15,280 nucleotides of DNA from assembly GCA_016926315.1 (NCBI GenBank), contig JAFGOU010000114.1, positions 1 through 15,280 of the forward strand. Reading direction: 5' to 3'. The translations under genes were made by a program, and so were the position numbers. The stretch is from Chitinispirillaceae bacterium. GTDB lineage: Bacteria; Fibrobacterota; Chitinivibrionia; Chitinivibrionales; Chitinispirillaceae. Numbering within the stretch: the first letter of the stretch is position 1; each line of letters opens with the position of its first letter. The notes below the pieces were generated by a model, which was given only the letters and a program-made list of their open reading frames with translations, was not told the origin of the DNA and did not search any database. This document shows positions 5,843 through 13,017 of this stretch, piece after piece.

Positions 5843-7200
5843 ACCGGATGAACATCCTTGTTGTTGACGATGAAGCCGAAATCCGCTCCACGTTAAGCGA
5901 AATTCTTGCCGAGGAGGGTTACGATGTCATTCCCGCCGCCACCATCAGCGAGGCCCAGACCGCGCTCGGCGCCGGGGTCGATCTTGCCCTGCTCGACATC
6001 AAACTGGGTGAAGAGAACGGCATCGACCTGCTCAAGTCGATTAAAAGCCGCGCCCCGCAGCTTCCGGTTGTCATGATAACAGGACACGGTTCGGTCGCGC
6101 TTGCTTCGCAGGCGTTCAAGCTGGGTGCCCATGACTTTCTCGAAAAACCGCTGCGTCTCCTGCAGGTCCGTACCTGCGTCAGAAACGCACTCGAAGGGGT
6201 CAAGCTCCGGCGCCAGCTTCTGCAACAAAAAGAGGGTGACGTGGCGCGACCCGTCTACGCCTCCCGCGTGATAAATGACCTTTTCACCCAGGCAGCCAGA
6301 CTCGCGTCAATAAAAGAGCCCGTGGTCATCTTCGGCCCGTCCGGATCGGGCAAGGAGCTGCTGGCACGGTCGCTCCACTATCAGGGAAGCCGCGCCCAGG
6401 GACCGTTCATCGCCACCAACGCCGCCTCAATGCCGGTCAACCTTGCCGAGGACGAACTGTTCGGCCATGAAAAAGGCGCCTTTACCGGCGCAGACCGCAT
6501 GCGTCAGGGCTGTTTTGAGCTCGCCCACGGCGGCACGCTCTTTCTCGATGAAATCGGCGACATGGATCTGCAGGTCCAGGCAAAACTCCTGCGCGTTCTC
6601 GAACACAGAATCGTACAACGACTGGGCGGATCGAAACCGCTGCAGGTGGAAACAAGGCTGGTCTGCGCCACCCACAAGGACCTCGAAGCAATGGTAAAAA
6701 CCGGCGCATTCCGCAACGATCTCTGGTACCGGATCAGCGCATTCATCCTTTCCCTCCCGCCGCTTGAAAAACGCACCGAGGACATTCCGCTTCTCGCCCG
6801 CCATTTTCTCGAACAGATGTGCGCCGACCTTGGCGTCAAACGGGTGTTCGGAGACGACGCGCTCGCGCTGCTTCAAAAACGGGAATTCCCCGGCAACGTC
6901 AGGGAACTGAAACACCTGGTGGCCCGGCTGGCTGTTTTTTCAGACCAACCGGTGCTTGATGCGTCGTGCATCAAACGGTGCGCGGATAATCAAAGCCGGC
7001 CAACAGGAGAATCGCCGACCTCCGCTGAAACCCCCGGAGAAATACCGGGCGATTATCGGGTCGCAAAGGAACTGTTCGAAAAACAATTCTTTACGCGCGC
7101 CATGGAGCGTGCAAAAGGGAACATTACCGCTGCCGCGCAGGCCATCGGCATGGCACAATCGAATTTTTCCCGCAAGATCAAACAGCTGGGTTTGCGATAG
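5839..7200 (+). CDS. NtrX/NtrC-family sigma54-dependent response regulator
   Basis: 453 residues with three domains. The receiver has Asp10/Asp11, phosphoacceptor Asp53 (LLDIKLGEENG) and MITGHGS with KPL, all intact. The AAA+ domain has Walker A GPSGSGKE (166-173), the sigma54-contact loop GAFTGA (213-218), Walker B LFLDEIGD (Asp237/Glu238) and a downstream FRNDLWYR segment. The Fis-type helix-turn-helix at the C-terminus contains GNITAAAQAIGMAQSNFSRK. Length and order are those of NtrX/NtrC activators, which remodel sigma54 RNA polymerase after phosphorylation. The start overlaps the kinase stop (ATGA); a second in-frame ATG three codons on is a minor alternative. Its targets are unknown; sigma54-like elements in the window are weak candidates. 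Confidence 0.95.
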   Translation: MNRMNILVVDDEAEIRSTLSEILAEEGYDVIPAATISEAQTALGAGVDLALLDIKLGEENGIDLLKSIKSRAPQLPVVMITGHGSVALASQAFKLGAHDFLEKPLRLLQVRTCVRNALEGVKLRRQLLQQKEGDVARPVYASRVINDLFTQAARLASIKEPVVIFGPSGSGKELLARSLHYQGSRAQGPFIATNAASMPVNLAEDELFGHEKGAFTGADRMRQGCFELAHGGTLFLDEIGDMDLQVQAKLLRVLEHRIVQRLGGSKPLQVETRLVCATHKDLEAMVKTGAFRNDLWYRISAFILSLPPLEKRTEDIPLLARHFLEQMCADLGVKRVFGDDALALLQKREFPGNVRELKHLVARLAVFSDQPVLDASCIKRCADNQSRPTGESPTSAETPGEIPGDYRVAKELFEKQFFTRAMERAKGNITAAAQAIGMAQSNFSRKIKQLGLR

Positions 7201-7238
7201 AGCGCTTCCTGCGCCCGTGCCTGCCCGCTTTTCTATGG

Positions 7239-7270
7239 CCCCGGCCCTGGGGAGCGTTTTATATTTCCAG
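7239..7270 (+). terminator. Weak candidate terminator after the response regulator gene
   Basis: CCCC (7239-7242) can pair with GGGG (7249-7252) around a 6-base loop, followed after AGCG by TTTTATATTT. The stem is only 4 bp and the T-tract is displaced, so it is weak or an attenuator. It lies in the 132-base gap before the next gene, the largest within the plus-strand block. Confidence 0.3.
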
Positions 7271-7332
7271 GTGCGAAAAAGGTGATTTCGCTGCAGGACC
7301 GTCGCTTGTTTTTTCGTCAGAAAAGGGTGCGC

Positions 7333-8211
7333 ATGAACTTACAGACAACGGGGGTAGCATGTCTATTCCTCATCGTCGTGCCGTTCCATAGCTCTGCCCA
7401 GCGTTACCTTACCGGCGAACTTTCGGGCATTTATCCCGCCGATGACTATGTGATCACCGGCAACGTCCATGTCCTCCCGCGCACGACCCTGCGATTTGAA
7501 CCGGGAAGCACGCTGCGATTTGAAAATTTCACGGGAATAGTGATTCGCGGCGAACTCATCTGCAACGGCACCATCCTGCGTCCCATAAGGTTCACCTCGT
7601 CGCGCGATCTGCCGACATCACGGATCATGCCTGAAGCGTTCGATTGGAACGGTATAAAAGTGACTTCCGAGGCGATCGGCATCTCTCTGACAAACTGCAC
7701 CATCTGCTACAGCACCTTCGGACTGGACATCGGTTCAAATGCGACGCCGGTTGCCCTCAAGGAGGTGACGTTTTTCCAGAATGGATCGTCATCGCTCATA
7801 CGGCAGCGGGAGATGGTCCCGGTGGATGAAAGAGTGGCGATTTCGTACCAGTGGCCGAAGGTCATTGAAAACGACGATAGCCGGGCGCTGTTGGGAAAGG
7901 AATATGAAGCGACCGGCCTTGACGGAAAGAAACCTTCCGCGGTGGCGACTCCACCCGGGAGGTCCCGCGCTCAACGGCCGCCGGTGAACTGGGAAAAACC
8001 GGTGCAATATGCCACGGGAGGGCTTGTTCTTGCAGGAGGGGTTCTGGCGGCTGCAGGGCATGGAATGGCATGGAAATACTATAAGGATTACCGCAGGGAA
8101 GGGACAACGGTTCTCCGCAAAAAAGGGGAGAACTGGATTATGGTAAGGACCGTCGGTTTTGCCGTGGCGAGCGTCGGCGCGGTTGGTTTCACTCTGACCT
8201 ATATTTTCTGA
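7333..8211 (+). CDS. Secreted parallel beta-helix protein with C-terminal transmembrane hairpin
   Basis: 292 residues from the ATG at 7333, chosen because AAGGG lies ~7 bases before it and a clean signal peptide follows (VACLFLIVVPFHSSAQ). A GTG at 7282 would add 17 residues before that signal peptide. Residues ~25-160 show a right-handed beta-helix pattern of short strands separated by turns (YVITGNVHVLPRTTLRFEPG, then GIVIRGELICNGTI, and DWNGIKVTS). This is the fold of pectate-lyase-like and cell-surface repeat proteins; no catalytic residues can be recognised. A low-complexity basic/Pro linker near 200-225 follows, then two hydrophobic helices (about 229-248 and 270-292) split by a charged loop (WKYYKDYRREG). 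This would anchor the exported beta-helix in a membrane. It is followed after one base by the giant repeat gene, so the two are co-translated. Confidence 0.7.
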   Translation: MNLQTTGVACLFLIVVPFHSSAQRYLTGELSGIYPADDYVITGNVHVLPRTTLRFEPGSTLRFENFTGIVIRGELICNGTILRPIRFTSSRDLPTSRIMPEAFDWNGIKVTSEAIGISLTNCTICYSTFGLDIGSNATPVALKEVTFFQNGSSSLIRQREMVPVDERVAISYQWPKVIENDDSRALLGKEYEATGLDGKKPSAVATPPGRSRAQRPPVNWEKPVQYATGGLVLAGGVLAAAGHGMAWKYYKDYRREGTTVLRKKGENWIMVRTVGFAVASVGAVGFTLTYIF

Positions 8212-8212
8212 C

Positions 8213-11200
8213 ATGAATGCCCGGATAAAAAAAACAATCACCTCGGCCGCAGCGCTCTTTGCGCTCCTTCCCTGCTGTATCGACCGCAGCCTCGACGTGC
8301 GGGATCCCGACTATCCCCCCGACGGCTACCGGATCACGCCGCAATGGTCGCTCATCGATACCAACGATCTGCGGATCTTCACCCTCTCGCACATCCCGTT
8401 TACCCTTGGAAAAGAAACATTCCAGTCGCTGACCGCCTCTTTTTCCGACCCGTCACTTATCGACACGTCTCTTTTTTACCGGGAGTTCCCGGACAACCGG
8501 CTCACCCTGTACTTTCTCAAGGCCGGTAGCTGCACCCTGACCGTGGACGGCCGTCACCCTAATAACCGGCACACGGTCGTGACGAAGGTTCTGCGGATCG
8601 GGAACCCCTTTCGTATCACCGGCGACACCCTTCTGGGGCTCCACGAAACCGGCGAGTGGAAACTGCTTCCGCCGCCGCTCCCTGATTCGACCAACCTCGG
8701 CCTCTCGGTTGAATGGCACCTCGACAGCGGTTCCACCGCGGACCTCGGGCCTGCCGACCCGTTCGTGTTCGCTTTTACCCAGCCCGGACCCGTCCTGCTG
8801 AGAGCCGTTGTTGTTGATTCAATCAATGGGCACCGCGACGCCGTGGCTTCGATACAGATCAAAGTGCCGGGCCACCGCCCGGTCATCGACTCCCTGGTGA
8901 TCATGGCCGATACCCTGTTCCCGGGCCAGAAGCCCGGTGTGCGGATTTTCGTGAATGACCGTGACAGCGGCTCCCTCTACGTGATCATCGCTTCGACACG
9001 CCCGGGGCGGTGGAACGATACCTTCATCCTTCGCGGGCCCGCCAGCTATAACACGACGCTGACTGCCCGTAACCCGATCGTCGACAGCGGCGTCCTCGGT
9101 TTTACCGTTGTGGCGGTCGACTCAACACAACTGTATTCCCTGCCGGTTTCCGGATCATGCCTGGTCAGGGCCAACCCTCCCGTCGTCCGGTTCATTCCGG
9201 ACACGACAACCATCGGGCTCCTTCCCGGCCTCGTGCAAACGCTCCTCGTGACCGCAGCCGCCGACACGTTCGTCTGGAATGTCGACGGTGTCGATACCGT
9301 GACCACCGACAACCGGCTCACCAGGGTGTTCCTTACCGATGAGAAAAAAACATCGAACGTCAGCGTGTTCGGCATCGACCGCTACGGCTACCACGGGTCA
9401 CTGGCCAGCATACGGATCGTGGAGGAAACGAGCGTCTACGATCTGCAATTCACCCTTGTTCCGGGTGACAGCGCCTATGGCCGCAGGGCATGCTGGACTG
9501 TCAGGACCTCCCGTCACGACCGGGTCCGCGACAACGGCGCACTCATGTACTGGAACATCATCAGGCTCGGCACGGGCGACACGATCGCGCGGATCGTGGA
9601 AGCGCCGGCGGGCGATTCGGCCTCGACGTTCTGCGTCGGTATGCTTGACAGAGACGATATCGACAGCATCGACCTCAAAGTCTGCGTGGTGCTCAGGGAC
9701 ACGCTCGGGGCCAGCCATACCTCGCCGGTACGGGTGGACAGCACCAGGATCAGGCCGTTCAGGCCGGTCATTTCCGTGCAGAAAATACTCCCGCGATCCG
9801 ATACGGTTGCCGTAGGTCAGGAGATGACCGTATGGTTCGAAGCGCACGACGTGAATCCCGATGGCAGGGTGGATTCGGTTTTCTGGCAGAAGTGCAGCGC
9901 GTTTCTGTACCAATCCGTTCCGGTAACGGATGGCGCCTTCACGCTGCAATGGGACATTCCCGCCACCGTGTCGATTTCGCTGTGGACGCGCGACAATGAC
10001 GGTGAATATTCGGATACGGTTACCGTGACCTTCGAGGTGGTTGAAAACCGGCCGAGCGTCTCCTCCATCACCCTGACCAGACCGGTGATATATGCTCTGG
10101 AACGCTGCACCCTCTCGGTCGCCTGTAAAAGCGGGATACTGAAATCACCCGTCGATAAAACCGTCTGGCTCCTGCCGGAGAGCAGCGCGGTTCAGGATAC
10201 GGTCGTCACCGGCACCTCTATTGCCGCGATCTTCCCGACACCCGGCAGAAAAGCGGTGTCGGTGGTGGCCATCGACGTCCGGGGCGACTCGTCCCTGCCG
10301 TTTATCGACTCGGTTACAATTATCTCGGGAAAACCCGTGGTAACCGTTATCGGATCTGTCGATTCGGTCAGCACCCGTATGCCCGCCACGTTTACCCTTG
10401 CGGTAAGGAGTCCGAAGAGCACGGTGGACACGCTCTTCTGGGGCGACGCCGCACTGGACACGGTCTATGCGCTCCCGCTCCCGCACATGGACACCGGTTT
10501 CACCTTCACCTGGACAGAGCGTGGGGAAAAAACCGTGCGGATCTGGGCAAAGGACGGACTTGGCGATCTGTCGAATACGTTGTCGGTATCGATTTCGGTT
10601 ATCCAGAACCGGCCGGTCGTCACCGGGATACTTAAACCTGCCGGGACCGTCTACACCAACCGTGCCTGTACGCTCGAGGTCGCTGCCACCCCCGGATACT
10701 CCGGCAGCCGCATAACCGCCTGGCACTGGCAGGTGGACGGCGCAACACCCCCGGTCGATACCGTGACCAGCGAGCCGTTTCTGTTCCTCTCCTTCGGGAC
10801 TCCGGGGGAAAAGGTCATTTCGGCGCGTGTTGCCGATTGTATCGGCGATACCAGCGAGCCCTACCGCGACTCGATCCGTATCGACCCGGGAAGGCCGGTG
10901 GTAAACGCGGTTTCATTCGATACGGCAGGGACCTGGGTGAACGATGAGATCAGATTTACGGTAAGCGCAACCGATCCGAATGGTTCGATAGAACGGTATC
11001 GCATTGTCCTTAAAAATCCAGCAAGCGGCGACAGCCTTGAGACGCAGAGCAGCTCACGCGAGATCCCCCTTATCATTCCGGTCGGCAATGAGGGCAGATA
11101 TGCTGTTTCTGCCTATGCCCGGGACAACGATTCGCTCTGGTCAGGGGCATATCATCATCCGACGCTTTTAATCGTACGGTCGGGAAAACCGGCCCTGATC

Positions 11201-12301
11201 GTCCACGCACCGGCTGAAGCATGGATATTCGATACCATTCCGGTCATCATAAGCACCCTCGATACCAATGGTACGCTTGTGACCATCATCGGTGACCGGG
11301 GTGACGGAGCACGCGATACGATCACGATCCCGCCGAATACCACGCAGTTCACCGATACGCTCCGCTTCCGGTACACTCGTGATGGGGGAAAAACCATTCG
11401 CATAACCGCCACTGACAACGACGGACAGTTTTCCGATGCAACGGTCACGGTCACGATCAACAGAGGCACGCCACGGGTCCGCGCACTCAGGGATACGTTT
11501 GTATGGTACGACGACAAGGGCGTATTCAGGGGAGACACGGTCAATTTCAAGGCTGCGGCATTCGATTCAAACGGTACCGTTAAACGGTATGTCTGGATCC
11601 TGAAGGGCGTGCTGGATACCGGCGCACAGGCGCCGGATACCGTGGTGACCGAGGTGGACAGTCTCGTCGCAGGTTCAGGATCGGCGTTCTGGACAGACCA
11701 TCAGCAAACCTTCTTTTCGTTTGATACCACCTACCGGGGTGCCGTATACGTTGTTGATGACGATAATCTCCCCTCAATTCCTGATACTTTTTACTATTAT
11801 GTCGATGCCCCCCGCACCTTCGAAGTATCGGCTATTGCCAAGGAGGGGTACCTTGGAGACCGGTCGATTTATGAACTGGGGTGCGCTTCATCAAGCCTGG
11901 ACGATTCCCTGTATGTAGACCTGCCATTTATCTCTCCAGGGGATACCAATTATCTTGGTATCAGCATCGCCATGATAATCGATTCGCTCTCGGACAACAT
12001 TAATCCTTCAACCATCTATAACGATACAATTCCGCTCTCGGACGTACCGGGTTTCACGCCGATTCAGCGCTTCCAGCCGAGTCAATCTCAAACGAAGATG
12101 ACCTACCTCTCCTCGGCAGAAGTCTGGCGTCTGGCGTACCGGCCGTCCTCTTCCGATTTCAACGCCTACAAACAGACCGTCTCCACACCGAAGCCCTGGC
12201 TCTTTTTTCATTTCCTCGTGACCTTACAGACGAGAACCGGTGCTATTCAGGCGGATAGTTCCAAGACTAAATTGAAAATGAGCTGCACGCTCTTCATGTG
12301 A
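8213..12301 (+). CDS. Giant exported Ig/PKD-like repeat protein with unique C-terminal domain
   Basis: 1362 residues. The N-terminus is a signal peptide (ITSAAALFALLPCC). The cysteines at 21-22 raise the possibility of a lipoprotein, but the preceding Pro is a poor lipobox. After a ~200-residue lead domain come about nine beta-sandwich repeats of ~95 residues, each opening with a proline after a short loop (RPVID, PPVVRF, RPVIS, RPSVS, KPVVT, RPVVTG, RPVVN, KPALI, TPRVR) and ending in strands such as DNDGEYSDTVTVTF. The pattern is Ig-, PKD- or cadherin-like. The last ~160 residues, after position 1200, break the repeat and form a separate domain (YELGCASSSL to KLKMSCTLFM). No enzymatic motif is seen. 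Likely a surface or periplasmic scaffold/adhesin working with the beta-helix protein, whose stop is one base upstream. No sorting tag is recognised. Confidence 0.75.
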   Translation: MNARIKKTITSAAALFALLPCCIDRSLDVRDPDYPPDGYRITPQWSLIDTNDLRIFTLSHIPFTLGKETFQSLTASFSDPSLIDTSLFYREFPDNRLTLYFLKAGSCTLTVDGRHPNNRHTVVTKVLRIGNPFRITGDTLLGLHETGEWKLLPPPLPDSTNLGLSVEWHLDSGSTADLGPADPFVFAFTQPGPVLLRAVVVDSINGHRDAVASIQIKVPGHRPVIDSLVIMADTLFPGQKPGVRIFVNDRDSGSLYVIIASTRPGRWNDTFILRGPASYNTTLTARNPIVDSGVLGFTVVAVDSTQLYSLPVSGSCLVRANPPVVRFIPDTTTIGLLPGLVQTLLVTAAADTFVWNVDGVDTVTTDNRLTRVFLTDEKKTSNVSVFGIDRYGYHGSLASIRIVEETSVYDLQFTLVPGDSAYGRRACWTVRTSRHDRVRDNGALMYWNIIRLGTGDTIARIVEAPAGDSASTFCVGMLDRDDIDSIDLKVCVVLRDTLGASHTSPVRVDSTRIRPFRPVISVQKILPRSDTVAVGQEMTVWFEAHDVNPDGRVDSVFWQKCSAFLYQSVPVTDGAFTLQWDIPATVSISLWTRDNDGEYSDTVTVTFEVVENRPSVSSITLTRPVIYALERCTLSVACKSGILKSPVDKTVWLLPESSAVQDTVVTGTSIAAIFPTPGRKAVSVVAIDVRGDSSLPFIDSVTIISGKPVVTVIGSVDSVSTRMPATFTLAVRSPKSTVDTLFWGDAALDTVYALPLPHMDTGFTFTWTERGEKTVRIWAKDGLGDLSNTLSVSISVIQNRPVVTGILKPAGTVYTNRACTLEVAATPGYSGSRITAWHWQVDGATPPVDTVTSEPFLFLSFGTPGEKVISARVADCIGDTSEPYRDSIRIDPGRPVVNAVSFDTAGTWVNDEIRFTVSATDPNGSIERYRIVLKNPASGDSLETQSSSREIPLIIPVGNEGRYAVSAYARDNDSLWSGAYHHPTLLIVRSGKPALIVHAPAEAWIFDTIPVIISTLDTNGTLVTIIGDRGDGARDTITIPPNTTQFTDTLRFRYTRDGGKTIRITATDNDGQFSDATVTVTINRGTPRVRALRDTFVWYDDKGVFRGDTVNFKAAAFDSNGTVKRYVWILKGVLDTGAQAPDTVVTEVDSLVAGSGSAFWTDHQQTFFSFDTTYRGAVYVVDDDNLPSIPDTFYYYVDAPRTFEVSAIAKEGYLGDRSIYELGCASSSLDDSLYVDLPFISPGDTNYLGISIAMIIDSLSDNINPSTIYNDTIPLSDVPGFTPIQRFQPSQSQTKMTYLSSAEVWRLAYRPSSSDFNAYKQTVSTPKPWLFFHFLVTLQTRTGAIQADSSKTKLKMSCTLFM
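8876..11812 (+). repeat. Array of ~95-residue Ig/PKD-like protein repeats within the giant gene
   Basis: Boundary prolines fall at residues 223, 323, 518, 614, 708, 801, 895, 993, 1087 and 1200. Most spacings are 93-100. The 195-residue gap between 323 and 518 fits two units with a degenerate boundary near residue 407 (VEETSVYDL). The last unit is longer, about 113 residues. Repeats are similar in pattern but clearly diverged at the DNA level. Confidence 0.7.
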
Positions 12302-12326
12302 CGCACCCGGGGAACCGTCAGGCAGG

Positions 12327-12396
12327 AAATAAAAAACGGAAATGTACGGTGCTGTATGCAGAGCAGGCAGTCAAATCCCGACCGTACAAATCCGTT
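12327..12396 (-). terminator. Rho-independent terminator for the stand-alone receiver gene
   Basis: On the minus strand a long stem forms from AACGGA at 12396-12391 and TGTACGGT at 12388-12381, pairing with 12343-12350 and 12335-12340. A symmetric 2-base internal loop (AA/AA on the plus strand) interrupts it, and the loop is 30 bases. It is followed by TTTTTTATTT. The stem starts 15 bases past the receiver stop. On the plus strand no T-tract follows, so it mainly serves the minus gene although it lies in the convergent gap. Confidence 0.7.
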
Positions 12397-12410
12397 ATCG
12401 TAAAAATCGA

Positions 12411-12779
12411 TCATCCTAAGTGTTCCAGCACCTTGTCACGTACTTCACTGAAGCTGAACGGTTTCCTGATGACGTCGTTGATGCCGTCGTAATGAAGCAT
12501 CCCTTTCTCCAGTTCGCCCTTCCAGCTCGTGGTGATGAAAACTTTCGTATCACTACCGTTGTTTTTCCTTACCCAGCGGGCTATTCCTCTGCCACCCATG
12601 CGGTGCATACAGAGCGACGCAAAAATCGCATCATAGTGCACCCGCTGTATCTTCTGTATACCTGTTTCAGCCGTATCCGCAGTTGATACATCACAACCGA
12701 GTTTTACCAGATACTTGGTGAGGCTCTCGCGCAACCCGGCATCATCGTCTATAACAAGAATGGTAAACATACTATGCAT
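12411..12779 (-). CDS. Stand-alone receiver protein lacking the phosphoacceptor aspartate
   Basis: 122 residues from the ATG at 12779; an ATG three codons later (MFTILVIDDD) is equally possible, and the frame runs to a TTG at 12845 with a poor N-terminus. The receiver fold is clear: acidic cluster Asp11-Asp13 after ILVI, a Thr83/Thr84 switch position, and Lys106 in RKPFSF. At the phosphorylation site the expected Asp is Ser55 (IFASLCMHRMGG, codon TCG at 12617-12615), and the usual Met-Pro is Met-His. It therefore should not take a phosphoryl group in the normal way. No output domain is present, so it acts, if at all, by protein contact. It sits downstream of the receiver-ATPase gene with a terminator between them and has its own candidate promoter. 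Confidence 0.85.
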   Translation of the reverse strand: MHSMFTILVIDDDAGLRESLTKYLVKLGCDVSTADTAETGIQKIQRVHYDAIFASLCMHRMGGRGIARWVRKNNGSDTKVFITTSWKGELEKGMLHYDGINDVIRKPFSFSEVRDKVLEHLG

Positions 12780-12805
12780 CGCTATAACTCGTGGTACTGA
12801 AGAAA

Positions 12806-12820
12806 GCGATTCGTATGCCA
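12806..12820 (-). promoter_or_regulatory. Sigma54-like promoter candidate for the stand-alone receiver gene
   Basis: On the minus strand TGGCA at 12820-12816 has GG at 12819-12818. After exactly ten bases GC follows at 12807-12806, giving the GG-N10-GC core of sigma54 promoters. The -12 side reads TCGCT against the TTGCT consensus. The expected start near 12794 would leave a 15-base leader before the ATG at 12779. A core match of this size can arise by chance, so it is only a candidate. Confidence 0.35.
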
Positions 12821-12975
12821 ATGTTGGTACTATTAGATATCTCAATAAGAGACAATGTATTGAGAGTGATGTTCCATCAGGATTTTTATAAAAAAAGTTG
12901 GGGAAAAAGTAGAAACTGAGGTATTTTTTACCGAAAAAGGAAATAAGGCCGCATAAAAAATGGTGTAAATAACCC

Positions 12976-13017
12976 CTAAAAAGAGACGATTATTTAAAAA
13001 ACACTCGGTCGTCTTTT
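12976..13017 (-). terminator. Candidate terminator overlapping the receiver-ATPase stop codon
   Basis: On the minus strand AGACGA (13014-13009) pairs with TCGTCT (12989-12984), with possible extension by G-T and A-T pairs into the stop codon. The 19-base loop is long and AT-rich. CTTTTT follows the stem. The stem overlaps the TAA at 13018-13016. It would separate this gene from the stand-alone receiver further along the strand. Confidence 0.45.

Noticed and set aside
6427..6915. 162-codon minus-strand open frame within the sigma54 activator gene
   Set aside because: It is opposite the AAA+ core, whose sense-strand motifs are intact, and shows no domain of its own.
7202..7214. GCGC-N5-GCGC hairpin just after the response regulator stop
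   Set aside because: A 4-bp stem without an adjacent T-tract; too weak to call a terminator.
7282..7332. GTG start for the beta-helix protein
   Set aside because: It would put 17 residues ahead of a normal signal peptide; the ATG at 7333 has its own AAGGG ribosome site.
9398..9949. 183-codon minus-strand open frame within the giant repeat gene
   Set aside because: It lies opposite well-ordered repeats and has no ribosome site or recognisable domain; the composition (Arg, Pro, His rich) is typical of a shadow frame.
10145..10726. 193-codon minus-strand open frame within the giant repeat gene
   Set aside because: Shadow frame with biased Gly/Arg/Asp composition and no initiation signals; it covers parts of two sense-strand repeats.
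12780..12845. TTG-started extension of the Asp-less receiver
   Set aside because: The receiver fold begins at MFTILVIDDD, the extension covers the promoter candidate, and the start codon is weak.
12846..12975. AT-rich stretch with A/T runs between the two minus-strand regulator genes
   Set aside because: I looked for a small gene, repeats or a good promoter and found none that I can support; it appears to be plain intergenic DNA.
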